A stretch of DNA of 64,000 bases from assembly GCA_033239005.1 (NCBI GenBank), contig BSQZ01000108.1, positions 623,001-687,000 of the forward strand, given 5' to 3'. The stretch's first letter is position 1, and every line of letters begins with the position of its first letter. The DNA comes from Lamellibrachia satsuma. Lineage: Eukaryota > Annelida > Polychaeta > Sabellida > Siboglinidae. Below the pieces are notes generated by a model that saw nothing but the letters and a program-made list of their open reading frames with translations, was not told the origin of the DNA and did no database searches. Of the stretch, positions 1-13,600 are shown one piece after another. The translations under genes and the position numbers were made by a program.

Positions 1-294
1 TAAATTTGACAAAATAATTTTATTACAGATTCAAATAGAGCAGACTCATAGCTTTAAAATTACACCAAGATGATCAGTGTATCTTACTACTGGGCCAAGA
101 TATTCCACTTGAAGTGTATACTTTCATGGAATAACAGATCCGAGAAAATCAGCTTTAAAAAAATGGCATTGCAAAATTGCGTCTCCCATAGTAACCATGT
201 ATTTATAATGCTCCAAATGTCATGAAATTTTGCAAACACCTCCAAAAGGTGTGTATAAAGAACATTCAGAAGTATAAAAACATAATATTCACTC

Positions 295-670
295 AATGCT
301 ACCACACTGAAAATGTGGTACCCCGGTATAGTCAATAGATGTTGATCGGCGGATCTCGATGTTCGGGTAGGTGTGTATGGAATCACTAGCGACGACAGAT
401 ACACTGGGTAGAGATGATGCACGGCGCGAAACACAAGTAAAAGAAGTTTGATTCGCTGACGAACAGGCAACCAATGTAAACTGAATAAAACTGGTGTTAT
501 GTGATGCGGGTTCCAGTAATCAGCCGTGCCGCAGAGTTTTGAATCATCTGCAGTTTCCGCAGCTGCGTTTTGGGCAGTCCATAAAGCATAGCATTGCCGA
601 AGTCCAAGTAGGACATGACTAAAGCATGAATGATTGTTCTATACCTTGGATTATCGTAATTAGTTCCATT
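295..670 (-). mobile_element. LINE reverse-transcriptase C-terminal remnant
   Basis: Read on the minus strand, this gives the region after the RT palm of a CR1/Jockey-type non-LTR retrotransposon. Visible pieces include SYLDFGNAMLYGLPK, then LQMIQNSAARLITGTR, then LHWLPVRQRIKLLLLVFRA and SSLVIPYTPTRTSRS. The order and wording match the conserved C-terminal thumb region of these elements. At least one frame change is needed to join the parts, so it is a dead fragment. No endonuclease or palm motifs are present. It lies upstream of the first visible ATAD5 exon. Confidence 0.8.
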
Positions 671-699
671 ATACTTGTCGATGCTTAGTCCTGCAAGTG

Positions 700-1600
700 C
701 AGATTAACTTTATTATTTTGTTTGTGCAGGACCTGTCAACCTGACGCTATCAGTAACTTCATACGTCAACAAAACACAAAGCTAAGGCTTACCAGCATCC
801 AGCGATATGGCGGTCAATGATGAAAAAAAAATGTAAACGTGCTGGCTGCGCACACACGCTTACTTTTTTGGCCAATCAGTGAGCATTTTGTAACTTCCAT
901 AGCAACAACAGCACTTGTTGCTGGATGAACTATGTTAAATAGGAGCTGTTTCATTGGTTTAGAGTAAGAAATTTCCAATTACACGTGTAGTTGACGTCAT
1001 AAGTGTTCCAGCCATGTATAACGTGGGGTTTCCCATTTGTAAGCGCATGAAGAAAGTCAATCAAAAACACGTAAACATGGGCTTGTTTCAGACTTCTCAA
1101 CCGCGATGCTAATCAGGGGCTTGAATAAAGTGCTAAATATTATTAGTTTGAACAGTCTTTCAGCTTATGTAAATGGATATATGGAAAGATGATTGATGAT
1201 TTTTCTGATCAATTCCGTCAATAACCCATTTTCGACAATTCGAAGGTACACCACGCATTTTAGGCTCCTGCTGAACAGAACCGTGCTAAACGCACCTGGT
1301 TTTGGCATGCCACATTACATATAATACGATGGTTCGTTTTATTTTGATCTTTTGTTCACTTTTTTTTATGAAGTTTTGCTTTTCTATGAAAATTATAAAC
1401 AATTTTACAGCTAATATTTTCTCAACAATTTCACCAAGCAGTGGTACTTCTGGTCTTAACTGAGAGATGTATGAAACAATTGGAAGGGTATGGCAGTTAC
1501 CCTCCTCTGGACAGTTACCCCCCTTTTTCATAGTGTAATAATTAGACAGTAATCCAGTAACTTGGATCATGTTGGTTGGATTAACCAAGACTTTAATCCA
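700..1600. other. Non-coding stretch upstream of the first visible ATAD5 exon
   Basis: No exon could be supported here. A short ATG-led stretch near 1015 ends at a good donor (GTAAGC) near 1041, but joining it to the ATAD5 acceptor at 1625 creates a stop codon. The large N-terminal exons of ATAD5 are not visible and probably lie before position 1. The sequence is AT-rich and looks intronic. Confidence 0.4.
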
Positions 1601-1625
1601 TACAAAGATTAATTTTTTTTTACAG

Positions 1626-4600
1626 AGACTGCGAAACTTGCAACGATCTTCCAAAGTAACCACACACCAAAGTCAGGTCACAACTCTCTCCTGGTTATCT
1701 CTGATGCCAGCAACGACAGCAACAACAGCAAAGAAGTCAGCGCGGAAAAGAAGCAATTTCTGTTAAGCGGAGTTCCACAGGAGCTGCAGAAACGACTCGT
1801 TCAAACTGCAGAAGTTGACACCGTAAATTGTCCTCCGTGGCCAACAATCAGCCATGTTCAGCAGATAGTACTCTGCACACAGCAGAAAACTGTTTCCGAT
1901 ATTGTAGACGTGTGGAATCTTCCACATGTCTCGTTGAATATTCCTCTGCAGAAGCAGGAAGAAACGGGGGTCTGCACAGCTGGGACGTGGGAATTGGGAA
2001 GTTTCCTGGAGACGTGGAATATTGGCCCTAAAAGAGAAGAGAATAGATTAGAAATGGTGAGTTGACCTTATAGTTTAATTTACTCAGTCACTTACAAATC
2101 ATTTTCTGAATTTTTAAACTAAAATTCTATCAGATAATAGAAAAGGTAGGCAGTTTAATTGGCGATCACAAGATCATGTGTAGCGATTAATTATGAGAAC
2201 CAACAAAAGTGAATTATCAATTGTATCTCAGGTGATGGAATTATTTGAAACATCATGCCTATAATATTAAATGGTGGCGATTATAATTTAAATTAATTTA
2301 GTTATAGGTTTATTATAAAATAACATCAGTAATATTATAATATAGTGATCACAGCTTAAATTATTTTAGTAGTGTTTTTATTACAACAAAAACTTATAAA
2401 ACTGTATCTGATGCTGTTTTAATGATTACACATGTCCGTGGGTGCCTTCAGAATCAGAGGAGTCGTGCCCCACTGAGCAGTGAGACCGTGTCCTGGCTGT
2501 TGGCTGAGGTGATGACCCAAAACCCCTCCTACCCAGCAGTCAGGATGTACAGACACCTGGCGAAGAGGAAGCTGGCCGCAGAAATGTCTTCCTCTGGTGT
2601 GTCTCTATTTGCCTTGATCTTTTCCTTTCTCCAGTTTTGTCATTCAACTTGGTGAAAGATCAATGTAGATTAGATATCAGGAAGTACTCATTCTTACAGA
2701 AGACAGTGTATGAATGAAAGCGTGAATATGTTTAAAAACAAAATTGACAAATATCTCTGGAGGGCGGGTTGCACAAAGACGGAAAAAAAAATTTTATAAG
2801 CCAGTGGCTTCCTTGTCCACTTGCTATCTGGGTCCTGTCTTGGATAGCAATCTTGTTAAATCTTGTTAAAATCTTCCCAAAAATCCAATCCTGGTTCTAC
2901 TTCCATTGTCACATCATCTTATTGAATTCTGTACCCACGTGTTCTTGATACTGATCACAGGATTCACAGATCACAGAATATACAGATATAAACCCATTGC
3001 ATCCCTTCCAAATTACAGAAATTCATATACAGTATTTATATCTGGTGAACCATCTTTTTAATTGGATTACCGGTAACATATTTATTATATCGGAAGACCA
3101 TGCCTGTTTGATGCATGGGCACCACAGTTGGAGTGAAATACGTATTTGTATTTAGATATGCTGATTTTGTGTATTTGTAATTGTATTTACCTGTTTCCAG
3201 TAGCATTTATTTGTAATTGATACAGGAAAGCAATAGACTATATTCATGCATACACATTACTTTAGCACTAGATTTTATTACGACCCGCAACCATGGTTTT
3301 ATTCTTAACCAATAGGTGTTGTACATGCTGTGAATATTGTTTATTATTGTGCAAAACAAAATTGGCGAAGTTGATTTGTGTTTGAGTGAACATGTTGGCT
3401 AGGGGGTGAAGTGTATAGAAATTGCTTACATTTTTCCTTGAAGACAAGATAAATATCATAAGATCTGCATGTTTAAAACGTAATTCTTCATCACTCCCTG
3501 GTTTACTGTGGACGAAGGTCGGTATTTAAAAAAATGCAAAACATCTTACCTGATAACCTTGTTTATTTATTTTATTAAATAAACAAATTAGATGATATAC
3601 ATGTCTTACACCAGACAGCAAGAAAGTGGAGTCCAGCAGCGGACAAGAAAACAAGGCGGGATCTAACAAGCGGAAATTAGAGAACGTTTCTGGAGAGACT
3701 AGCACTGGCCACAAGCATAAGAAAAGCAGAAGTTCACGTGACCACAGAGGAGATGACAAAGGTGATCTCATAGCAAAAGGTGATCCCCAAGAGAAAGTTT
3801 CTGGTGGGAGTTCTCGGCACAAGAGAGAAAGCAGGAAGAGGAGTCACTCAAAGCCATCTGGAGGAGATGCAGATGCAGTGAAGAGTGAGTCAGAATCTAA
3901 AGCCAAAGAAACAGGAAAAGGTAGTGATTACATTTATTTATAATTTTTAATGTATTGCTGTTGGATGTTGTTCTGGGATCTTCTTGCAGTCGCAATAGAT
4001 TTCCTCTCTTGGGACTTGGGTTTGTACTTCTGCATATACCACTAGTGCCACCTAGTGGGTTAAAAAAAAAACACTCATCCCAAAAATGTCAGCAATGCCA
4101 TTTTTAGAATGCATTGCATGACCTTGAAGATTGGCATTCAGTTTTTTGTTTTGTCAAAAGTTGTTTTTGACATTGTCACTTATTTTATTTTAGTCATCTT
4201 CAAAATAAATACATTTTATTGTGGTCCACTCCACTATAAAACAATGTCACTAGTGCACCAAATTTTTTTGGTCAAAATCAATGCTATATCAACGAAGGAA
4301 ACTGTCAACAAAAAGAGAACTGTTTGCAGTAGCCTCAGTTAACAAATTCCTCTTGAAACTACTTGAGATTTGTATTTATGTTTTGTATTTTGTTATAAAT
4401 AAATGGATATTGTTTTTCACACAGTTGAATGTAGCATGTTGTGGACTGACAAGTATGCTCCCGTCAACTCGATGAGTGTGTTGGGAAACTCGGGTTGTGT
4501 TGGGAAACTGAAGGGTTGGCTGAAGGAATGGAAGACGGTGACCGACCGACAGGCCAGACTGGAGGCGAGAGAGAGAAAGAAACAGCAGAAAAAGGACAGG

Positions 4601-7600
4601 GAAACAAAACGTATGTTTCCTTCTTAATAACCAAAAATATACTGTTGTTTTGTGAATATTAAATTATAAATTTATCAATGACGAATGGATAAAACAAATT
4701 TCTGCATCATTTATGTGTGGGTGAACTGTGAAATGTATACATTTTAGGTGATGATCATCAAAGTCGGGCAGATTATTGACATTCCATTTGTGCCACCTAT
4801 AAAAACATTTAAAATAAACTTTACAATTGGGAGTTACAAGCATGTAACTTGAGATTTTCTTTAAAATATATATTGTTGCATTGTTACCTGGTAGTAGTCA
4901 CTGAAAGTTTGAAAATGTACATTCCAATACTTTGGGAGTTATTACATTTTACATACAGCAGGTTGCTTTAGTGGGTTAGTAGATCATCTTCTGGTTTATA
5001 GATGGAAGCTGTCTTCCTGATATGGCTTATGATTTTTTCTGTTCACATGTTGTGTTCCTTGATAAGCTTAGCAGGCCTGGGGTAATAGTAATGCGTAATA
5101 GTAACAATTACAATTGTTCAAATAATAGTAATAGATGGAACAGAACGCAATGTAATAGTAATAGGAAGCGAAGTAATAGTAATTGAGCTATTATTTTGCT
5201 ATTACAATTGAACATTTCAATCACACCAAAATTCAATTTCATTGAAAATAATCACACCAAAAAATTCTGTATTTTGATATAATGGGACTTGGACAAGCAT
5301 CTTGGTCATTCATTCACAGTTTTATTTATTTTCCAACAGTGGTGATAAAATGGTATCATAACAGTCAATGAAATTTAGCACTATTAGCAGGAGATGATTG
5401 CTGCTTGGCTAATTGGTCATTTGAAGCCAGGTCCACCAGCCATCTATCCTTTTTACACAAGCCTTCATTCACTGAAGCAGGATAAGGGTTCCAGGCTTCC
5501 AGCACTAAACAGACTGTCTTTAACATCTCAATCAATCAATCAGTCATTGCCATCTCCCAACCCTAGCTGCCAGCCTGCCATGCTGGGTAATGTTTGAACA
5601 AAATCCAGGGGCTTATACCAACTTTTCTGAGTTTTTTTTCCAGTTGGTAGGTAGCTTGCATACTTTTGACCAAAAGTGTGAAATCCTATCCTTGAGCCAA
5701 TAATTAACTGTCCACCAAGCAGCAGCTGAGCAGAATGGTAAACTATGGGATGATCAGACTGTGTTATATGACAGTGACATTGCTTTTCTGTTTCATTCCA
5801 ATGAATATATGAAACTTCTTTATCTGACTGGAATTGTGTGAGGTTAATTTAATTGGGAAATTGATGAGTTAGTTGTAATTTAATTAATTAACAAGAGATT
5901 TAACAAGATTGCCATCTCGAACAACAAGTTCCAGATGGCAAGTGGACAAGGAAGCCATTGGCTTATCGAGAGTCCAACAATTTTCTCATCTATGTGTAGC
6001 CCGCCCTTATCAGATATCTGTCAATTCTATTTTTAAACATATTCACACTACTAGCATTAACACAATCGTTTGGCAGTTTGTTCCATTCATTTATCACCCT
6101 CTGTGAGAATGAGTACTTTCTCATGTCCAACCTACACTGCTCCTTAACTAATGCTGCTTTGTGTCCTCTAGTTCTACTGCCTTCTTTAAGTTTGAAGAAC
6201 ATATTCCTATCAACATCCTCATAACCGTTCACTATTTTAAACACTTCTATTTGGTCTCCTCTTAGTCTCCTGGTCTCTAGTGTTGTCAAACCACATTGTA
6301 ATAAGCGACTTTCGTAACTAAGGTCTCTTAATTCTGGAATCATCTTAGTTGCTCTTCGTTGTATTCGTTCTAGCTTATCTATGTCTTTTTTACGATAGGG
6401 CCTCCATGCTTGAATACAATATTCCAAATGTGGTCTAACTATTGCTTTGTACAGGGGTACAATTAGATGTTTCTCCTTATACGTGATAGTTCTCCTAATT
6501 AGGCCTAGAATTTGATTTCCTTTGAAGCAGCAATCCCACATTGCTCTGAAACTTTCATGTCAGCATTAAATGTTACTCCTAAATCCTTTTCTTGTGTGGT
6601 TCTACCTAGTACAGCATCCCCATTCTATATTCCTCGTCCATATTTCCATGTCCTATGTGTATACATTTACACTTCCCAAAATTGAATAACATTTGCCATT
6701 TTTCTGACCATTTAACTAATTTTTCTAGATCATCCTGTAAACTTTGTTTATCTGTATCATTAGTAACCTTTCTGAATACTTTTGTGTCATCTGCAAATTT
6801 GAGTACTTTGCTAGATATGTCATCCTCCAAATCATTTATATATATTAAAAACAGTATAGGGCCTAACACTGATCCCTGTGGTACCCCACTCAAAACAGAT
6901 TTCCAGTTTGAAATCTTACCATCTACTATTACTCTCTGTCTTCTGTGTGTAAGCCACTTTTCTATCCAGTTGATTACATCATTGCCTATACCATGGGCTT
7001 TTAGTTTAAGTAACAATCTTTGATGTGGCACTTTATCGAAAGCTTTCTGAAAATCTAAGTAGACAACATCCACTGGTGACCCGTCATCTACCCACTTTGT
7101 AATTTCTTCTAAAAACATAAGAGATTGGTTAGACATGACCTTGCTTTTAGGAATCCATGTTGAGATGTATTTATTAATTTATGTTTTATGAGGAATTCCA
7201 CCATGTGGTCTCTAATTAATGTTTCAAGTAATTTACATACAACTGATGTTAAACTCACTGGTCTGTAATTTTCTGGCTTCTTCCTCGATCCCTTCTTAAA
7301 CAGCGGCGTAATGTTTGCTTCTTTCCATTCTGAAGGAACTATTCCTTCTTCTAGTGACAAGTTAAATAAGTTTGCAAGTGGTGTACTAATTTGATCAACA
7401 ATTTCCTTTAGCAGTTTTGGTAGTATCCCATCAACTCCAGGTGATTTATTATCTTTCATCTTCTTAATTTTCTTTGCTATCATTTCAGGAGTTACAAATA
7501 ACTGCCCTAAATATTCTGATGTATTGCCCTCAAATTTAGTCAATGGAACTGGAAGTGAGCTGATATCTTCTGTGGTAAAAACTGAGCTGAAATACTCATT

Positions 7601-10600
7601 CAGGACCTCTGCCATTTGGAACCCATCTGAAATTATGTTTTCACTGTTGCTTTCCAGTGGTCCGACCTTATCTCGAACTTTCTGTTTACTCCTTACATAA
7701 GCATAGAAACTCTTGCTGTCGTTTTTTATATTACCTGCCAATTTTTGTTCAAAGGTTCTTTTAGATTTTCTAATTTCAGTAGTAGCTAGGTTAAGTGCCT
7801 CTTTGTAGTTGGTGTAGTCTTCTACATTTCCAGTGTGTTTATAGACCTTCCACAGCATCTCTTTGTGAACAATTTTTCTAATAGCTTCTTTTGACGGGTG
7901 TTTTTTCCTGGATCTTTTCCCTTGTTTTCTTAATGGAATAAATTTCTCAATAATGCCCTCAATCTCATATTTTATTATACACCCATCAGTTAATTTGAAT
8001 CTATGTAAGAGATTAAGTATGTAAAATGTATAATCGAAAGGAAATCGTTCCAATGGAAAATGTAATTGTAACAGTAATAGCTTGAAATGTAATAGTAATA
8101 TATTACATTGCCTTCAGCATGTAATAGTAATAGAAAGGAAACTAAATAATAGTAATATATTACATTGCAATGTAATAGACCCTCAACGCCTGACCCACAA
8201 CGCCTGAAGCTTATGACCTGTAGTTTAGCTAAACATTTTAGCATTTCTGATAATTTTTTCTAGAATACCTTATAGAATCCTTCCATAGAAGTGAACATCC
8301 CTCAATTAGTCGATGAATTAATTCTAACTTTCACTTTCATCTCCTGTGTTTTATCCATTATAATTCCAATACAAATGTGCAGTCAAATTGTTTGGGGGAA
8401 ATTGTTTCTTATTGTGCTATCATTTGCAATACATCCGGAGTAAATGTCCACGTTTGTCTCTGATTGGTTAGCTACAGGGAAGGACGATTCTGATTGGTGG
8501 TCGGACAAGGATGATTTTGACATGGGCGACTCTCGCCATGGCGACCATGACAGTGAGAGCAATGGGGACCATTTATGCAACACAATGCTCATTACGGGGC
8601 CTCATGGAATTGGCAAAACTTCAATTGTCTATGCTTTGGCCCATGAGCTAGGATACAAGGTGAATATTTATTAAAATATTTGTAGGTATATGGAATTTCT
8701 GAGAAATTTTTCATGTGCCACATTCTGTGCTTAAATTTAATCTTGTTTTGCTGTTACCATACAAACATTTTGCCTGTTCTGAGGTAACAGTAAAGGCTTT
8801 ATTTCAAAATAGCAACCATGGACAGAGTGTGCTGTTTTTGTGAATATATATTGGCTACATTGTTGTCTGTGGCGTGGATGTGTTTATGCAAGTGTTGGAG
8901 GTGAGTGTTGTGTAAGGATGTCTGTGTACATGGATGTGTTTATGCAAGTGTTGGAGGTAAGTGTTGTGTAAGGATGTCTGTGTACATGGATGTGTTTATG
9001 CAAGTGTTGGAGGTGAGTGTTGTGTAAGGATGTCTGTGTACATGGATGTGTTTATGCAAGTGTTGGAGGTAAGTGTTGTGTAAGGATGTATGTGTACATG
9101 GATGTGTTTATGGACGTGTTGGAGGTGAGTTGTGTAAGGATGTCTGTGTACATGGATTTGTTTATGCAAGTGTTGGAGGTGAGTGTTGTGTAAGGATGTC
9201 TGTATACATGGATGTGTTTATGCAAGTGTTGGAGGTGAGTGTTGTGTAAGGGTATCTGTGTACATGAATGTGTTTATGCAAATGTTGGATGTGAGTGTTG
9301 TGTAAGGAGGTCTGTGTACATGGATGTGTTTTTACAAGTGTTTGAACTGAATACTGTGTTAGAATGTATGTGTGGCCCGGATGTTTTTCAAGGTGGATGT
9401 TCAATGTGTCCATATGACATGGATGTGTTATTGCAGTGTTTGAGGTGAATGCCGTGTAAGGATGTCCATGTGACATTGATGCAAACTTGCAGGTATTCGA
9501 GGTGAATGCGTCATCGCAGCGAAGCGGCAAGCAGGTGTTGTCAAAGCTACAGGAGGCCACCCAATCACACCAGGTGTCAAAGAAAAACCTCCCAGATTTG
9601 ATGTCCGTCATGTCCAAGATGCTTCCAGTGCCCTCTTCTGGTAAGTGCTTGTACTACTGACACAGTGAAAAGTAATTTCTTTCATTGTGTGGTTTTATTT
9701 TTTAATTGACAAACTTGTGTAGATACAGTTGTGATTATTCAGTGTCCATTCGGAGAACATTCACGCTGTATGAATAATGAGCAGTTTCATTTGAATAAAT
9801 ATATGAATGAACTTCTGAAAAATGTTGTGATAGTTATAATACGAATGTAGTGAAACACAGTATTGGCTGACGTCCATCTGGTGATCATGACCTTGGTTTC
9901 AATGACATTAGAAAAACGTTCCTAACTGGGATTGTTTCTTGTCTTGCAGCTGCAAAGAAAGACAAGAAGCTGCCAACCGCTTTTACAAATCTTTTTGCGA
10001 AAGCTGCAAAGTCATCGAAGCCGTCATGCCAGTCGGATGATGTCATCATTACGGCTGTGGAGAAACCAGTTGGAACAAAAGAAAGAGTGAATGAGAGAAC
10101 GAATAAGAAAGGAGCTATAACCGAGAAGTCAGCAAAGTCAGCAAAAGAAGGTATATGTTTTTCATGATTGGCATCACAATATTTCCTGCATTTTACTGTT
10201 TGTTTCTTAAAAAAAATTGACAAATAATTTAATTTTAACATGATACAGTGTAACTGTATTCTGTTGACATTCCAGCATTTTCCCATCTCGATATTTCAGG
10301 CTTGAAACACGTGGAGAAAAAAGGAAAGAAAGAAAGGGAAACAACGAAGGAGGAGAAGTCATCAAGTGGGGCGCCAGGCTGCAGCAAACAAGCTCTTGAC
10401 CTCTCCAGCACGTCTGTCATACTATTTGAAGAGGTATCCGATTTTAATTATTTTATTATAGGGAAGTGTAGTAGAAAAATTAGGATGTTTCCTATGGTGG
10501 TAGGATGGATGGCTTCCTTTAAAAAGTTACAGTTATATTCTGACTAAAGTTTTTTTATAAAAAAATATTCGCCATGAATAAAATAAAAAAGAGAACCATC

Positions 10601-13600
10601 ATGTGCAATGTGCACCTTGTGCAGTGCCTGTGCAGTGTGCACCTTGTGCAGTGCCTGTGCAATGTGCACCTTGTGCAGTGCCTGTGCAATGTGCACCTTG
10701 TGCAGTGCCTGTGCAGTGTGCACCTTGTGCAGTGCCTGTGCAGTGTGCACCTTGTGCAGTGCCTGTGCAATGTGCACCTTGTGCAGTGCCTGTGCAGTGT
10801 GCACCTTGTGCAGTGCCTGTGCAATGTGCACCTTGTGCAGTGCCTGTGCAGTGTGCACCTTGTGCAGTGCCTGTGCAGTGTGCACCTTGTGCAGTGCCTG
10901 TGCAGTGTGCACCTTGTGCAGTGCCTGTGCAGTGTGCACCTTGTGCAGTGCCTGTGCAATGTGCACCTTGTGCAGTGCCTGTGCAGTGTGCACCTTGTGC
11001 AGTGCCTGTGCAATGTGCACCTTGTGCAGTGTGCACCTTCAGCAATGTCCATGAGCCACTTATTTAGTGGAAACCTGTTTCAGGTCGACATTGTCTTTGA
11101 GGAAGACAAAGGATTCTGGGGTGCGATTCAGACGTTTATTGAGACAACAAAACGGCCAATCATCCTAACGTCAAGCACCGAGCAGTTTATGGAGAGATTT
11201 GGTGCTCAGGCTGAAAAGTTGACATTGAAAGTTCCTTCTCTGGTGCGTGTTTACGGCCTGTGTGGTAGATATTAGACGGCACTGTTCATTATATATGGTG
11301 GCTGACTTTGTATATTGCCTGTTCTTGAAAACAGATAGGTTATTATGGATTTAAACTTGTACGTTAGATTGGCATTTGGTCATGTATATATAGGTAATGT
11401 ACATAACTAATAATGTATTTTTTACTTTTTAAATAGCTACATTACGTTGTAGGTAATTGGTTGTGCAGCTACAGAAGGTCGTAATTAATATTTAACATAA
11501 CCTACTACTTCTATTGTGCTAACATGGTAAGTAACGTTTGTATTGACATATTGCTGTTATGAGATAACCCTCCAAAAAGGCAAAGTTTCATTTAGACATT
11601 AAAATGACAATCTTTGCACTGGCAGATGAATACCACAAGTCACCTTCAGACGATCTGCCTCATCGAGAACATCCGCACAGACTTCAGCGACTTGCTCTCA
11701 TTGGTCGACTATCTCCATGGTGACATCAGGTGGTGTCTGCTGACGCTGCAGTTTTGGCTCAACTCTGGCGGCTGCGCACACCCCACACCAAAAGATGTCG
11801 TGTTTGAAAGGAAACACTGTAAATCTTTAAAGCAGTCGGAGGAAAACTTTGGAGGGACGCAGTCAGAGAAGGACATTGTTAGTCATGTAAAACAAAACTG
11901 CAATGATGATGACTCGGAAGTTGCAGTTATTGACACAACACCAAGAAACGTGATCAACGACAAAGGCAGTTCATTGTCGGTGGATAGTCTTCCTCCTTCC
12001 TCGGCCATTGTCCCGAACACTGATGCAAAAGTAGACAAAACATCGCAGGCTATTAAGACACTGCTGACCCCTAGTGAGGAGAGTGAATGCACAACAATTT
12101 TGGCACGTTCAGCACCACCTACACACAGTCGTTGCTTTGACAGTATTCTTGGGCCATCAGTTTGTTGTCATGGCAACCTGTTGCAAGGTTCTATTCTTCA
12201 GGTCAGTGTCTCGTATTGCACAGATTGTATTTGGACACCTTCATTTACTGGGCTAAATATTGATAGTTGTTTTGATACTTACGAAGAGAGTTGTTGATGA
12301 AACGTTTTGTTACAAAAACTGTTGGTTTGCAGTTCTTATGTTGTCACATGATTGAAAGTGGGTTAATTACATAGTGATCATATTTGCAGACTAGGAATAA
12401 TTACCAATTCAATTTAAGCACAACTTCAGTATGTTTACAGATATATTGAAATATTTTATATTTGAAAGATAAACACAAAAAGCGATTGTTTTTGGTATTA
12501 TATTTGTATAAACTGTACACATAGAATTACTTTGAATTTGAAGTAAACATTGATTGAATGTTGCATTTAAGAATCTTGCAGTGACACGGATCCTTTTTGG
12601 TATCGCGTAGGTTTCTACTTAGGTGCTATCAAGCAGCACAATCAAAACCTGCAATAAGGCAATCCTTTGAATTTGAAAAGAACTTTTACTATTATGTAAG
12701 CATCCTTTTGAAGTGAACACTGAGTGTTTGTGGCATTTATGAATGTGTTGTAGTTGTTGTAGTTGTAGTTGTTATTGTTACAGATGCTATCAGCAAGTTC
12801 GTCATGGTGCCAGGGGATTCACTTGGTGAGGCACTATAACCAGCAGGGCATCAGCCTTCTCTACATGAACCTCCCACGGCTGTTACCTTCACCTGCACAC
12901 CTGTCACTTGCAACTATTCCGGGCAAATTTGAACAGGAGCAAAAACCCCTTCCAAGGGCAGACGTCACAAAGAGTTCACCCAGCGTTGACAAGCTTTACG
13001 ACAGTGAGAAGTCCGACAATGAGGATGGCTGTGAAAGTGGTAGATTTATGTCGCTGACTGTAAAACATACTGCAGAAGACGAGTGCCAGCAGGTGGCACC
13101 ACCATCACATGGTTGCCGTGGAAACCAAATGTGTAAACATGCCAGAGAGCTACTTCAACAGTCGCTCAGCTGCATGTCGCAGCTGCACGACAATCTCTCG
13201 TTTCTTGACTCCAGTTTTTGGGTCTCGTCTGCCAGAATAACTCACAACGATGACACCAGGTGGCCCCAGCACCGGTGTCGGACGCTTCCTGGCTTGTCAG
13301 ATGACATTGGTGGTACTGACGCTGAGGTGACGCAAAATTGGTGGACAGATTGTTGTGTGGAGGACATGGGTTCCACAGTGGAAATGTACAGTTTCAAGCG
13401 GAGTAAAGAGACACTGACAGGAATACTTGCAGATGTCGACTCTCTGGAAGATTTAGACAAACATCTGATGAATGAAAGTCTGCGAGTCCCTGTTACGGAG
13501 CAGCATTGTGATACCCGGATACGACGGGAAACAGATGAAGAAGTCAGGTAAAGCACAGCGTTGGATGTTTAGGTTTTCCAGTCTTTTTACCTGTTTGAAA

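Noticed and set aside
1014..1041. Possible first exon of ATAD5 (ATG...ATTT/GTAAGC)
   Set aside because: Joining to the 1626 acceptor creates TAG, and the large expected N-terminal exon is absent.
10544..11067. Six long open frames over the 27-bp array
   Set aside because: The unit is a multiple of three and lacks stops in several frames on both strands. The array is intronic to ATAD5.
11040..11083. Origin of the 27-bp array from the exon-9 acceptor (CCTGTTTCAG/GTCGAC), like the other two arrays
   Set aside because: Only about five bases of the pyrimidine tract match convincingly; similarity is too weak compared with the 39.1-kb and 9.5-kb cases.
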